Shown: positions 41,456 through 52,999, counted from the stretch's first letter. The stretch is DNA of 64,000 bases from Monodelphis domestica (GCF_027887165.1 NC_077232.1:4039211-4103210), one strand, 5' to 3'. The notes: generated by a model not told the origin, from the sequence alone. Translations and numbers: made by a program.

Positions 41456-41994
41456 TGGAGAATTGCACCCTTAGGTCCCTGGGTTCAACTTCTGCTGGTG
41501 GCCTTGAGATCTGCATGGTATGGACACATTGGGACCTCCCTTGCCTTCTGTCTGTGAGAAGCACATACCGTTCCCTTGGGTGCACGGATGCTTCCTTTTT
41601 ATCAAAGGCTCTCATTAAATTAATGAGCCTGTTTTTGCTAAGACACAAGGTGGGGTTGGATGGCTCTTGGGCATATTTCTGTAAGGATGAATAGGCCCCA
41701 CTAGGCAGAGGGTTTCTTCCCACCCACATTCTTATTTAAAAGGGAGGTTTTGGTGTGGAGGAGTTTAAGTTCAGGGCCCTCAGGAGGTGGGTGCTCATAG
41801 ATGGCCATTCACACAGTACCAGTTGATTTATTTCCAGAATGCATTGGGGTGGAGGAGGGAGGTCAGAGAGATAACCACTGGGCTCCCTGGAGAGTTCCTC
41901 CCAGTCCTCTGTGTATGGGAAACTCCTTTCCTCCTGAACCTTTGACTAGGAAGGTGACCTTGCTGATGCATCATCTGGGAAGCTGCTTGTTGTA
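41456..41994. other. Unassigned sequence
   Basis: No gene or repeat recognised; short frames without domains on both strands. Confidence 0.35.
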
Positions 41995-42215
41995 GTGGAT
42001 GGAAGGAAGGTGAGGGAGAATGAGGTGCGAATCTGGCTTTTATCACCGAACCACTCTGAGATTCTCTGGTCTCTCTGAGGAACCGTTTCTTGATCTGTAA
42101 AATGGGGATAATAATGATGATGACGACGACGACGACGACGACGACGACGATGATAATCTCTCACAGGGCTGTTGTAATCACAGATGTTAATGTTGGTAGA
42201 TAGCCTGGTAGTCCT
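41995..42215 (+). mobile_element. MIR/Ther-1 SINE interrupted by (GAC)n
   Basis: 'gaggtgcgaatctggctttt', 'gtttcttgatctgtaaaatg', 'gggataataatgatgatgac', the array, then 'ctctcacagggctgttgtaa'. The array replaced the ATAATAAT part of the SINE. Confidence 0.8.
42114..42155. repeat. (GAT/GAC)n trinucleotide repeat inside a MIR
   Basis: About 42 bp of GAT then GAC units, about ten GAC in a row. They are flanked on both sides by the SINE's own sequence. Confidence 0.95.
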
Positions 42216-43035
42216 TGAGGGGTTTTATTCATGGGCATCCCTACAACAAGAGCCATACTACTATCATTCCTTTGGCTCTCTGGAAGGCTCTCGTTTAGGC
42301 TCCTCAGTTCTCTTTTGTTAACTCTTTATCCCCAGAGTCTAGCTAATTCTAGGGACGTCGATGGCCTCGACGGTTCTCCCAAGGCAAATCAGAAAGGAAA
42401 ACAACACATGAATTGGGCAGAGAAAATGCAGGCTATTCTCCGTCAGGAAAGGAGCCGACCATTCCAGCATGAGCAGACGCCAGTAACCTCTCATTTCTTA
42501 GTTCATCATTTGGGGGGCCCATGCAGGCTCCGGCCTCCTTAGGACAGCTACAGCTTTTGCTAATTTGTCCTTCCCCTTTCCCCTCCCTAGAACACGGATC
42601 AGACACCCAGAGGGACTGCGGCCTCCCCCTCGAGGGCCCCCACTTTCTTTGTTCTCATCTCAAGCTCACGTCAATGCTGCTTTCAACACAACCACCCTTG
42701 ACTGAGGGGTTTTGGGCAGAACCCCCGATGGTCAAGGTAAGGCAGACAGGAACCTCCAGTTCTTAGAGCTGAGTCTGTATCCAGCAGGGAGAAAGGGGAG
42801 CTAGAGGGCCCCAGGCCTATTGGTATGGACTCTTCATTCCTCCACTCCCTGTCAGGAATCGCATCTTCTCAGCTTGTTTGCTGCCTCTGAGAGCTTTGCC
42901 CACCTTAAGTCACACGTTCTATCTTCTAGGCATGGCCCTGAAGTTAGCCACCAAGTATGGGGACTCAATCTAGTGAGGAAGAACTTCTGACACTCTGTAG
43001 GCCAATCTTCTCACTTAACAGAGGTGGAAACTGAG
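42216..43035. other. Unassigned sequence
   Basis: No gene or repeat recognised. Plus frame 42231-42542 (103 codons) has no domain. Confidence 0.35.
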
Positions 43036-43039
43036 GTCC

Positions 43040-43240
43040 AGGCAGCTAGGTGGCAGAGTAAAGAGAATACTGGGCTTGGAGTCAAGAAGACCCGAGTTTG
43101 AATCCTGCCTTAGATATTTACTGGCTATGTGACCCTGGGCAAGTCACTTAACCTCTGTCTGCCTCAGTTTTTTCATGTGTACAATGGACATAATAATAGT
43201 ACCTTCCCTCACCTTGCCACTCTTTATTCTGAGGATCAAA
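43040..43240 (+). mobile_element. Mar1-type SINE, near full length
   Basis: Head 'ccaggcagctaggtggcaga', 'ggagtcaagaagacccgagt', B-box 'gtttgaatcctgcc', 'gtgaccctgggcaagtcact', 'tctgcctcagttttttcatg' and 'ggacataataatagtacctt'. Confidence 0.85.
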
Positions 43241-43281
43241 TGAACTCTTCACTCTTGGACACCACCAATCAGCATTAAAGC

Positions 43282-43303
43282 TGTGTGTGTGTGTGTGTGT
43301 GTG
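43282..43303. repeat. (GT)n microsatellite
   Basis: Twenty-two bases of GT. Confidence 0.9.
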
Positions 43304-43514
43304 ACCTGGAGAGAAATGAAGATGGTGGCTCGGGGGAAGCCCTTCAATCAGGCAGAAAAGCAAGTTTCTTTGGGCTAAGATTTCAGGAGGAAGAAGTTCC
43401 TGGGCCAGGGTAGAGGCAGGCTGTGCGGCCTCTCCTTTAGCCCTAGGAGCAGCCAGCCCCAGGCAGAGCCCAGTTGTAGCCGAGTCCAAGGAATGACAGA
43501 GAGGGGAGGCAGAA

Positions 43515-43870
43515 TGGCACCATAAAAAGAGGCCTGGAGCTGGAAGCCAAAGAATGGAGTTGAGATCCTGGCTCTGGGTTACTTCCTACTTGGGGCCTCA
43601 GTTTCCTCGTCTATATGATGGAGTTGGACTCAGTGATGCATAAGCTTCCCTTTAAGCTCTTGATAACATTGGAATCTGATGGTAACTTTGAATCAGTCCC
43701 TTCCCTTCCCTGGGGCTCAGTTTCCCCTTTCCATAAAAATGGCCCCCCACTTTGGGCTAGATGATGTCTCAAGTCCATAGGAGTCCATGAGGCTATGACT
43801 TCACCGGGCCTCAGTTTCTCCTTCTGTAAAAGGGGATGGGACATGATTTTCTCTCGGTTCTAGGTTTGAG
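43515..43870 (+). mobile_element. Cluster of MIR-type SINE pieces
   Basis: Three core motifs stand in a row: 'gggcctcagtttcctcgtct' (about 43594), 'ggggctcagtttcccctttc' (about 43712) and 'gggcctcagtttctccttct' (about 43806). Each is followed by a sequence like 'gatgatgtctcaagtcc'. They are either three insertions or an old internal duplication. Confidence 0.6.
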
Positions 43871-45119
43871 CTTCTGAGACTTGAACCCTCCCAGGAGCAG
43901 GAGGACTAAACAAAAGACTCAGGACCTCTGACCGATACCCAAGGTAGAGAGGGGGTGGGGGTTCTTGCCTTCATTTTTGGAAATGAAGCTTGACTTCCTT
44001 ACCCGAGGATTGAGAAAAGCGATCCGAGCTGTTTGCCCTTCCTCCTCCTCACTCGGTGTCTTCACTGTGTCTCTCAAACCAAACACAGAGGGAGAGCCGG
44101 GATACCCCAGGGCCTCGCTGTTCGGTTCTCCCAGGGCAGCCCAGACATGCCCACACTATGGGGTTCCCATAGGCTGTGGCCTTCACTGGTCTTGGTCGGG
44201 GGCAGACTGAGCCCCACCTGCTCTCTCCATCACTGCAAAAGAATCTCCTTGAGGGTGGGGCGATCTGACCTCCTCCCTTCCTTGACCTAACTGGCTCCTC
44301 TGGGGGAGGGCAGGGTTGTGGGTCAGCAGCAGGGCCTGGGGTGGGGTAGTGGGGCCGAGGAGGACCAGAGACTCCCCCACCCCCACCCCTGGGTGTCTCC
44401 CTCCTTTGGTGTTTTCTTCCCCTCTCTCACCAGGAAGTGATGCTCTCACTTCTCTTCGGGATTTCAGAGGAGGGAGTCCTGCTTTTTGGGCCACCTTGGA
44501 CACATTTCCCTCCTCTCTGGGCCTCCAGCTCCTTCTCCATTAAATGAGCAGACTGGATAGATGATTTGGCCTCTGGAGACCCTTTCCAGCTTGACCTCCA
44601 GGGTCCTCTCATCCTTCCCACTCTGATAGTCTACAAGACTATAAGAGGCCAGAGCAGGGAGAGCCACAAAACAGGCATCTCCTTTGGCCTGGGGCCTGAG
44701 GCGCCTTGAGGTACTCCTGAGCCCCCACTCCACTGGGTACTTCTGAGGTGAAGGCTTCCAGGGTCACCAGACCCACTCCCTGCCCCACCCATAACTGCCT
44801 TGTCCCTCTTCTCCTTCTGGGCTTGGGAACCTCCACCAGGCTCATCCTTGCCCTTTGGACCCACCTGGAGGCCCCTCCCAGCTCCCACAGGGAGTCTGAG
44901 CTAGACTGGGGGCCAGGGAGGAGGAGGAGGAGGAGAAGAGATAACCTGGTGTGGGATCTGGAGTCAGGCAGGTGTAGACATCACAGCTTCCAGAGACTTT
45001 GAACAGGCCTAAGAGTTTCATGGTGCCTCTGAAGGGGGTCAGGAGCTCTCACCCCAGATCTGGTGTGCCATTGTTTCCGAGAAGCCATAAGCCTGATAAG
45101 ACAAACTGGGCCAGAGTCA
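43871..45119. other. Mostly unassigned; MIR trace near 44500-44600
   Basis: 'ctccttctccattaaatgag' at about 44527 with 'gatttggcctctggagaccc' is MIR-like. The rest has no recognisable gene. A (GGA)n run sits at about 44919-44934. Confidence 0.4.
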
Positions 45120-45815
45120 GGAGGAGCCTTAGAACAGGGACTATCAAAGGTGGAAGGGAACTTAGAACGGAGAACGTCAGATGGGAAGTCCCTGAAAACA
45201 TGGAATGTAAAGTCTGAGGGCCCTGAGAACCTGGGAGCCAGTGTCAGAGCTGGGAGGGAACTTAGAACAAGGGGTGCCAGGACTAAGAGGGGACCTTAGA
45301 ACAGGGAACGGAACATCAGGGCTGAGAGGAGCCTTAGAATGGAGAACGTCAGATGGGAAGTCCCTGAAAACATGGAATGTAAAGTCTGAGAGCCCTGAGA
45401 ACCTGGGAGCCAGTGTCAGAGCTGGGAGGGAACTTAGAACAAGGGGTGCCAGGACTAAGAGGGGACCTTAGAACAGGGAACGGAACATCAGGGCTGAGAG
45501 GAGCCTTAGAATGGAGAACGTCAGATGGGAAGTCCCTGAAAACATGGAATGTAAAGTCTGAGAGCCCTGAGAACCTGGGAGCCAGTGTCAGAGCTGGGAG
45601 AGAACTTAGAACAAGGGGTGCCAGAACTAAGAGGGGACCTTAGAACAGGGAACGGAACATCAGGGCTGAGAGGAGCCTTAGAATGGAGAACGTCAGATGG
45701 GAAGTCCCTGAAAACATGGAATGTAAAGTCTGAGGGCCCTGAGAACCTGGGAGCCGGTGTCAGAGCTGGGAGGGAACTTAGAACAGGAATGTTAGAGCTG
45801 GGAGGAGCCTGATTT
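45120..45815. repeat. 172-bp tandem array, about four units
   Basis: The marker 'agaacgtcagatgggaagtc' begins at 45171, 45343, 45515 and 45687, exactly 172 bp apart, and the units are nearly identical. Each unit is itself made of 25-45-bp pieces ending in 'cctt' or 'actt' and starting 'agaac', for instance 'agaacagggaacggaacatc'. A half unit lies on each side. Repeated frames of 75-78 codons, also spaced 172 bp, are products of the array; 172 is not a multiple of 3, so no single frame runs through. Confidence 0.95.
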
Positions 45816-46379
45816 TGGACCCTTCATCTTGCAGCCATCTCCAAAAGTGTCTCCAGAGTCTGTACATGGTCATATTCTTCAAATGGCCACCAAGAGAAGG
45901 GCCTGGGGGACACTTGGCTTCCCTCCATCAGTACAGGGTCTCACTCAGCATCCGTTGAAGTACATAAGGGGAATTGCCTCTTGACCCCGGGACATGTTTG
46001 AGGGATGTGCACATCAGGAGCACCACCATCCCGTTCTTGGGAAGCTGCAGCTGGGTAAATTTCCATTGCTGGCTTCTGATGCTGCAGCTTCATCGCCTGG
46101 AGCCCAAAGCACAGAGGAGAGGGCAGTGTCCACCCTGTGCTGAACAGCTGGGGAAAGCACAAGAGATGCAGCCAGGAAGCCTGGTGGTTGGTCCCCTCCA
46201 TTCCTCAGAGTAGGCGTTTCCCACTGGAGGCTTCAGGACCCACATGACTTTCTCCTTGTAACACGGTGTCTTGGAGATGTATGTGTAGATGGAGGCAGGC
46301 GCAGTGCTTCTTGGGACACTGGAAGTCCTCTCTATGATGAAATCATAGGTCTAGAGCATCCTCTTCCAGAGAAAACAAC
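45816..46379. other. Unassigned sequence
   Basis: No gene or repeat recognised beyond the array's frayed edge. Confidence 0.35.
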
Positions 46380-46955
46380 AATGTTCCAGGGACCAAGTTA
46401 GTTGCTAAGAATACAAATATGAAGAAAGCAGTCCCTGCCTCCTCAAAGATCCAAGGGCTTCCTGGGAGAAGCCAAGATGTCCATCAATAAGTCAAGACAA
46501 AGAATGTAGGAGAAGTTTAGAGCACTTTCCAATATGGGTAGGGGGAATCTAGAAAAGCTTTGGGGAAGAAGGGTCTTTGCTCAGGAACTGAGGCAGCCAA
46601 AGCAGCAGACATGAGAAGGAAGAACATGGCAGGCACAGGGAACAACTTGGCCAAAGTCAACAGGTGTAGAGACTAGCTCAAAGCCCCATTGACTGGAACA
46701 GAAAGTTAATGAAAGAAGTAATGTGAAATAAGAACGGAAAGGCAGAAATTCTTCGGGTTAAGGGAGAGCTCCTAGAGGGGAAGCTTTATGAGGGAAATTT
46801 ATGAAATGTAAAAAGTGGAAGAGAGCAACAAAATGTTATTTTTTTTAAAAACTAGAAGGTAGGGAGGACCCAGCCTGTGAAAGGCTTCAAATTCCAGGCA
46901 GAGGAGAAGGAACCATTGGAGACTGTCGAGTGGGGCAAGGAGAATAATTGGCCTG
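46380..46955 (-). mobile_element. L2, antisense
   Basis: 'tagttgctaagaatacaaat', 'gcagtccctgcctcctcaaa', 'ggaacaacttggcc'-like middle and 'ggcttcaaattccaggcaga' with 'gaaggaaccattggagactg' follow the antisense L2 3' half. Confidence 0.75.
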
Positions 46956-46967
46956 CTCATACAACAA

Positions 46968-47225
46968 CTACTACTACCATCACTAATTATAACTAGCATT
47001 TACCTAGTGCCCATTATGTACCAGACACTATTTTAAGCAATTTAGAAATATCTCATTTGATCTTCACCTTAAGATAGGTGCTAATATTATTCCCACTTTA
47101 ATCTGAGGAAACTGAGTCAAACAGGGGTTAAGTGACTGGCCCAAGGTCGTGCAGCTAGGAAGTTTGAGGCTATTTTTGAATTCAAGTCTCCTTGACTTCA
47201 AGCTCAGTGTTCTATTTACTTAGCC
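46968..47225 (-). mobile_element. MIR/Ther-1, antisense, near full length
   Basis: 'aactagcatttacctagtgc', 'tctcatttgatcttcacctt', 'atctgaggaaactgagtcaa', 'aggggttaagtgactggccc' and 'cttcaagctcagtgttctat'. Confidence 0.88.
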
Positions 47226-47395
47226 TAAAGATTCCAATGTCCTTCAAGTCTTAGATTAAGGGCAACCTCCTGTTGGAGGTCTTTCTTAATTTCTCCAGTT
47301 CTTAGAAATTCTTTCTTTCCCCCTAAAATGATATTGCATTTATTTTTCATTGACAAACACTTGTGTGCATGTTGTGCCTCCCCAGGAGGATAGTA
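47226..47395 (+). mobile_element. L2 3' region, first part
   Basis: 'ggcaacctcctgttggaggt', 'ctttcttaatttctccagtt' and 'atattgcatttatttttcat' are sense L2. It is interrupted by a MIR and resumes at 47651. Confidence 0.8.
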
Positions 47396-47650
47396 ATTGT
47401 AATAACATCAGCTAACATTTATATAATACTTACTATATGCTAGGCACTGTGCTGAGTACTTTACAATTATTATCTCATCTGATCCTCACAACTGGCCTGG
47501 GAGATAGGAGCTATTATTATCTGTATTTTATAGATGATAAAAGTGAGGCAAACAGGGGTTAAGTGACTTATCCAGAGTCACAGAGCTAGTAAATATGTGA
47601 GGTAAGATTTAAACTCTAAGCCCAGTGTTCTACCTACTGTACCACCTTGA
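47396..47650 (-). mobile_element. MIR/Ther-1 inserted in L2, antisense, full length
   Basis: 'aataacatcagctaacattt', 'tgctaggcactgtgctgagt', 'catctgatcctcacaactgg', 'ggttaagtgacttatccaga', 'aggtaagatttaaactctaa' and 'gttctacctactgtaccacc'. Confidence 0.9.
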
Positions 47651-47740
47651 GGGCAGAAACTGTTTCACTTTGGTCTTTGTATCCTCAATGCCTAGTATAT
47701 AGTAGGTGCTTATTAAATGCATGTTGAGTTGTGGAGTTAC
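47651..47740 (+). mobile_element. L2 3' end, second part
   Basis: 'ttgagggcagaaactgtttc', 'tttgtatcctcaatgcctag' and 'aggtgcttattaaatgcatg' complete the L2 started at 47226. Confidence 0.88.
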
Positions 47741-47931
47741 TTTGAGTTGCTTAGAGGGCTTATGTAAGGAATTTTTTCATCCCAAATAACTCATAAAACC
47801 ATCTCCTAAAATATGGAAGGATTAGGATCTTATTTGAAGAGGGGGCACCTGCACCAATGGAGCTAAAGATCCTTGCATTATTGGAACATTGATCTGAGAA
47901 CTCTGTAGTTTAAATTTATTGAAATGACCAG

Positions 47932-47996
47932 TCACTTATTAAGCCTCTATTAAGCCCACTTATTAAGCCTCTATTAAGCCCACTTATTAAGCCCAG
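47932..47996. repeat. 24-bp tandem repeat, about 2.7 copies
   Basis: The unit ACTTATTAAGCCTCTATTAAGCCC is repeated next to the end of an antisense L2. It probably arose by duplication of the L2 terminus, whose antisense form contains TTTATTAAGC. Confidence 0.85.
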
Positions 47997-48115
47997 TCAG
48001 TGTGCCATGTGCTGGGGCTACAACGACAAAAATGAATCCTTGCCCTCAAGAAGTTTACATTTTACTTAATGTTCACAAGTAAATAAAAATATAGATATCA
48101 AACACAAAGTAATTT

Positions 48116-48161
<46 letters not shown>

Positions 48162-48665
48162 GAATTACTAACAACTGGGATGACCAAGAAAGGTTTCTTG
48201 ATGGAAGAGACACAAGCTAAACTTTGAAGAGAACTAGATTCCAAGAGAGACAAAGGTTTAGAGACTAACAATGGACTGTTATGTTTAGGGAAGAGCAAAT
48301 AAACCATTTTGGTCAGAAAGAAGAGCAAGTAATATGGGCAGGATCGTGAGTTCAATCTGAGAAAGACAGAGTGGACCCATTGCGTTAAATGTCAAGTAGA
48401 GGAGTTTGTATTTTACCCTAAAGTTAACAGGGAGCTGCTGGAGTTTCTTGAAGAGGGAAGTGACAATATCTTTGCTTAAGAGTATCAAAATAGCAGTTGT
48501 GAGAGATGGATTGGAGAAAGGAGGGGCTGGAAGCAGAGAGGGCAATTAGGAGGCTATTGGACTAGTCCAGGTGAGAGGCCAAAAGGGCCTGAACTAGGGT
48601 GATTCTGGCCATGATACTGATGGAAGTTCAAAACTAAAATGAGACCCTAAGAGACCTTGGCCTCA
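47997..48665 (-). mobile_element. L2, antisense, with an internal GT array
   Basis: 'gtgccatgtgctggggctac', 'atccttgccctcaagaagtt', 'gtttgtattttaccctaaag', 'cagggagctgctggagtttc' and 'aggctattggactagtccag' run from the 3' end into ORF2. The GT array at 48119-48159 lies within it. Confidence 0.88.
48119..48159. repeat. (GT)n microsatellite inside L2
   Basis: Forty-one bases of GT. Confidence 0.95.
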
Positions 48666-48759
48666 GGAGTTTATAGATGCTGAGTAGACATCCCAGAGAT
48701 ACCACTCTTACTTCAACTTTAAAGCCTGCAATGTTTAGGCTACTTTGTGTTCATTGAGA

Positions 48760-49015
48760 GACAGTGTAGTTTAATGGTTAGAGCCCTGGAGTTGGAGTCT
48801 GAAGACCTGGTTATACACTAAGCCTGGGCACCTGTTCAGGTAGGTCCCTCTGTCTTCCAGAAAGTCCCATGAGGTTGTAGAGGAGAGGATAGAGCTCTGC
48901 CCCAAGGGAGGAAGATCTCCCTCTGTTCACATCCCAGCTCTGTCATTTGCTAGCTAGGTGACTTTGGGTGGGTTGCTTTGCTCCTCTTGGTCTTGGTTTC
49001 TCCATCTGCTAAGAA
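48760..49015 (+). mobile_element. MIR-type SINE pieces, sense
   Basis: 'agtgtagtttaatggttaga', 'ggagttggagtctgaagacc' (48768-48815). After a gap come 'agctctgtcatttgctagct' and 'aggtgactttgggtgggttg' with 'tcttggtttctccatctgct'. This is one split or two separate copies. Confidence 0.7.
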
Positions 49016-49039
49016 CTCATAGCCCCAGACCACTGGAAT

Positions 49040-49215
49040 CTTGATCTTGTTTAATCTTCACAATATCTTTGAATGATTATCCCGGTTTCACAGACAAGGA
49101 AACTAAGGTTCCGGTAAAGTCAATTACTCAGGCTTATCCCGATTTTGTGCCGGAGGTGGGTTTGGAATGTAGGTCTTCCAACACTCTTTCCTCCGAGCTC
49201 CAGTACCTCACAGGG
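49040..49215 (-). mobile_element. MIR-type SINE, antisense
   Basis: 'tttaatcttcacaatatctt', 'gtttcacagacaaggaaact' and 'ggaggtgggtttggaatgta' with 'ggtcttccaacactctttcc'. Confidence 0.75.
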
Positions 49216-50399
49216 ATGGCTGGAAGACAGAAATGCAGGCTCAAAAGCTGCCCAAGTTCCATGTAGGTGCCCTTCAAGTTACTGTGCCAAGCTGCCTCAT
49301 TTCCAGGGAGACTCCCATGCCAGAGGAGGGTCCTTGCTGGGGACTGATGTCAGAGGGAGGACCAGAAGCAGGGGAGGGGAGAAAAGCGCACTCTGCTTGT
49401 GTTACAGGGATGGGAGACGGCAGGGCCTTTCTCCCCAGCTGTAGGTATCGAGAGGGGTGTTCCTGGAAACAGCCTCTCATCCTTTGGCTTGTACCCTCTA
49501 GGCTTTCTTGGAATCTTCTGGGAGCTCCTGGCTGGTTTGCACAGTGGTAGCTGTGTTTGTTGTGGGTCTGCATGTGTGTTTTCCTTTTAAAGCAAAATCA
49601 AAAGCTGTCTAGCTTTGAAAGTGATTGAAGCACCCCAATTATTTTCCACACCCTCCCTGGGGACCCTGCCTCCAGCTGGAGCTGGGGGGGGGGGCTGTTA
49701 AGATCCACATTATCCAACCATCAATCCAAACATATCCTCAAGTGGGAATAAGGGCGTTTGGGGTTTTTGAAGCATTCATTCCCCCTCGCATCCTTCATTG
49801 ATTCTGGGCAGAGGGAGGAGAGAAGAGGCGAGAGCAGAGGAACCTTGGGGCTCTGCTGTTTGGTATAGCCATTTGCCCTTCCATGAGGAAGGGAGGGAAG
49901 GAGAGAGGGAGGGATGGGGGCCACGCCTAGGGTTGGGATTAGTCAAACCCAGCCAACTCTTTCCAAATGCTTTGGGTTCAGCAAAACCCCAAGTTTCTAT
50001 GCCAAGTTCTTTTTCCTTTAATTATTAAACCCGCGTGTATTTCCTGGGAAATGTAATCCTGATGTTTCTTCTTCATTTACACTTAATTCATCAAAATGCT
50101 GTTTTATAAGCACTTGACGGTGTCCAAGAAGCCTTGGGAACCTTTGAACACACGTCCCAATCCCCCTCCACCCCACACCAAGCTCCCCAAGTAAACAGGA
50201 AGCAGGTTTTGCCAAGACTAAATTAGCTTGAACATCAGAAAGGCTGAGATCAGCTAGAAATAGAGTCCTGGAATTCCAAGGAAGTCTGCAGGATGATCTG
50301 ACATGTCTGCCTCTGATTCCCCCACCCCAGTTTTGGCCCTTTGGGGTCCCTCAGCCAGGGGGGCTGGGGAACAACAGCATAATGAGAAGGAAAACCAGA
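49216..50399. other. Unassigned, no repeat recognised
   Basis: About 1.2 kb. 50010-50110 is AT-rich with 'taattattaaac' and other homeodomain-like cores and no repeat signature. A poly-G run lies at 49684-49693. No gene supported. Confidence 0.4.
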
Positions 50400-50525
50400 A
50401 GCTCAATGGAGCAAGCATGTATGAAACCCTCTTTATGGGCTGGGCACTGTACTGGGATCTGGGATAGAAAGACAGAAAGAAAATCCAGTTTTTGCCCTCA
50501 GTGAACTTCCATTCTAGTGGCATAT
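50400..50525 (-). mobile_element. L2 3' end, antisense
   Basis: 'agcatgtatgaaaccctctt', 'tgggctgggcactgtactgg' and 'ctcagtgaacttccattcta'. Confidence 0.8.
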
Positions 50526-50617
50526 AACCAAGTCAGGATCTGTGCCAGAGTCGGTTTGTGCCAAATGGCAAAGACATGGAGAGGATGGAGAAGCTGGCAT
50601 TCATTTAGAAAGACAGA

Positions 50618-50885
50618 AGCGACAACGGATACTTCTTATGCGCCTACTTGATGCCAGGCACTGTTCTAGGGGCTGGAGACCCCCGATCAAGGATGATTAG
50701 ACCGTCTTTACATGTGGGGAGCTGGCATCTTGCTGGGTAGTACAAGGTGTGAAGTGAATAGAAGGTAACTAGGGTTTGGGTAAGAATATTAAGAATTGGA
50801 GAGATGAGGATGCCCCAAAGTCGGCTCCCTTGGGCATCTAGGGTGCTCTCCACCATGGAGGGCCAGTGAAAGCTTCTGAAGGTGG
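50618..50885 (-). mobile_element. L2 3' region, antisense
   Basis: 'gcgcctacttgatgccaggc', 'actgttctaggggctggaga', then diverged sequence, ending near 'ccagtgaaagcttctgaagg'. Confidence 0.7.
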
Positions 50886-51189
50886 TCTGATGTTGAGAGC
50901 TCCTCTGCTCGTGGGAGGAGGACTTAAAAACTCAGTCGTCCATCAGCCCCAACTCTTCTCTGCCAAGAGAAAGTAGAGTGTAAGAGGGTGCAGAGAATCG
51001 GGTTCTTCCCCTCCTCTTGATCCTCGGAGCACATCTAGGCTAGTGCCCTTGCTGCCCAGCTGCCATTGGCAGTGCTCATAACTACCTTGGCTTCTGCTGG
51101 CCCTGAATGTACTTCCACAGCCTCTTGAATCATCTAAATTCAGTGGTCTTCGTGTCTCACGGAGAGTCAAGCTCGCCTGGATCTGAGTC
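50886..51189. other. Unassigned sequence
   Basis: No gene or repeat recognised. Confidence 0.35.
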
Positions 51190-51310
51190 CTCAGTACTCA
51201 CCTAATGAGTGACCCTGGACAAAACACTTGACCTCGCTGAGCCTCAGTGCCCCCACTCCCAAAATGGGGATACCATCTCCATCTTCCCAGGGCTGCCATG
51301 AGGTTGGCAG
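51190..51310 (+). mobile_element. MIR-type SINE, sense
   Basis: 'aatgagtgaccctggacaaa', 'acacttgacctcgctgagcc', 'cccaaaatggggataccatc' and 'cagggctgccatgaggttgg'. Confidence 0.75.
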
Positions 51311-51414
51311 AAAAGGTGAAACTGGTAGCTCAGGTGGCCTTCTCAGATGCCTCCAGGCTCCTGGTCCTCCCATTCTCTGAGCCTCCAGGATCACCTCATA
51401 GCCAAGGGACACAG

Positions 51415-51597
51415 AGAGGCCAGGGAGTTGCTGGACTTGTGTTCAAATCCTGCCTCTGGCACTTACGAGCTCTGTGGCCCCAGATAAGTCTCTCCCAGCC
51501 TCAGTTTCCTCCTTTGTAAAATGGTGATAATAATGCTCTCATCACCTGGCTACCTTGCTGCTTTGTTGTGGAAGACTGAAATTTTATAAGCATTAAA
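51415..51597 (+). mobile_element. MIR-type SINE, sense, near full length
   Basis: B-box 'gtgttcaaatcctgcctctg', 'cagcctcagtttcctccttt', 'gtaaaatggtgataataatg' and 'tttataagcattaaaatacc'. Confidence 0.85.
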
Positions 51598-52791
51598 ATA
51601 CCTTCTGAATGAGACATCCCTGAAAGAGGGAGGCTCAGTCATCTGTGGCTTCATTGGCTGTGAATTCTTTAAGGCTCTTCCATGGCTTTTTAAGGCCGAG
51701 GACCACCTCGGTTCCTCTTTGCCCGACTCCTGACTAGGCACGTGGTTTATCTGGGAGAAGAGGAGACTCGGGGTTGGGGAGATACCAAAGCTGTCGTCAA
51801 AGGGCCGAGGGAGAAGGGTAGAACTGGTTCATCCCGGCCCCAGGAGGATGAGCCAGGAGAAGCCGGAGACAGCCTGGCCATGGGGAGAAACCTCCCAGCG
51901 GTGAACGCTGTCCCAAAGGGAGCGGGGTGCCCTGAATGCCCCTTCCTGGGGCGTCTTCAAGCACGTGATCCCCACGTGGGCAAGGCTCTGCCCTCCTCGT
52001 GGACTGGGTGGTCTTGGGCTCCACTCAGAGCCTCCCCTTCCCATAGCCGGAGCCCCCGAGGCCGTTTCCACCCCTTGATGCGGCGCGCCTGGGGGTTAGG
52101 AAGCCCTTGAAGGAAGCTCAGCGGCATTCGTGCCACCGGCCTGAGCCACGTGAATCCCGTCTCGTACAGACGAGCATCTTCTTCCTTCGTTTTGAAACAA
52201 GGTGCCCTCCCTCGGTCATGGGAGGCTGCTAAAGGATGACCAGCATTTTCCCTCTGCGGTTGTCAGGCCCTGCGGAGGGCAGGACTTGGCCTGGCTGGGG
52301 CTGCCCGCTGCCAAAGGACACTCGGCCGCCCCATCGCTCGGCTCTTCTTTCCCCAGCGGAAGCCCGGAGACGATGGCACAGGGACTGGCACCGAGAGACT
52401 TTCTGCCGCTTGAGCCGGTGCCAGCTGCAGCTTCCAGGCCCTCCCCTGCTCTCGGCCTGGCAGATTCACAGCCTCCGCCGATCAGCCGCAGAGCAAGTCG
52501 CCGCCTGTGGAAACATCCCCCCCTCGGCGGGGCAGGCGGGCGAAAGTCCTCTGGAGAGGGCCGGGCGGAGGCCCGGGGGGTCGCCGCAAAGCAGGGCCTG
52601 GCAGGAAGATGGGTCGATAGGCACCGGCCAGCCTGACAGCGGCTTCCTGTGCTGCTGCCCAGCTCCCCAGGAGTCCTCCTGCCCGGAGGGAATTCCCACG
52701 GAGCCTCCCAGGAGAGCTGGGCACAGAAGCTGCTCTGCCTGCCAAGTCCACATGTCGGCTGCTCTCTGTTCCTGCTTCTCCTGGCTGCGTG
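51598..52791. other. Unassigned; CpG-rich from about 52030
   Basis: 52020-52650 is GC- and CpG-rich without recognisable repeats. Frames on both strands (plus 52236-52844; minus 52216-53265, 349 codons) join this GC-rich part to the GT array and have no domains. No gene supported. Confidence 0.4.
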
Positions 52792-52999
52792 TGAGTGTGT
52801 GCGTGTGTGCGTGTGCATGTGTGTGTGCGTGTGTGAGTGTGTGAGTGTGTGCGTGTGTGAGTGTGTGCGTGTGTGAGTGTGTGCATGTGCATGTGTGTGC
52901 GTGTGTGTGTGTACGTGTGCATGTGTGTGCGTGTGTGCGTGTGTGTGTGTGTGAGTGTGTGTGAGTGTGTGCGTGTGCGTGTGTGTGCATGGGGGGGGG
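52792..52999. repeat. GT-rich array with GTGC/GTGA variants, ending in G-run
   Basis: About 200 bp of GTGTGC, GTGA and GTGCAT units, closed by about ten G at 52991-53000. It has the alternating purine-pyrimidine pattern. Thr/His frames over it are artefacts. Confidence 0.95.

Noticed and set aside
45241-45812. Family of repeated 75-78-codon proteins as a possible multicopy peptide gene
   Set aside because: The spacing is the 172-bp array period, which is not divisible by three. There is no promoter, signal peptide or conserved start context, and similar repeats elsewhere are degenerate and non-coding.
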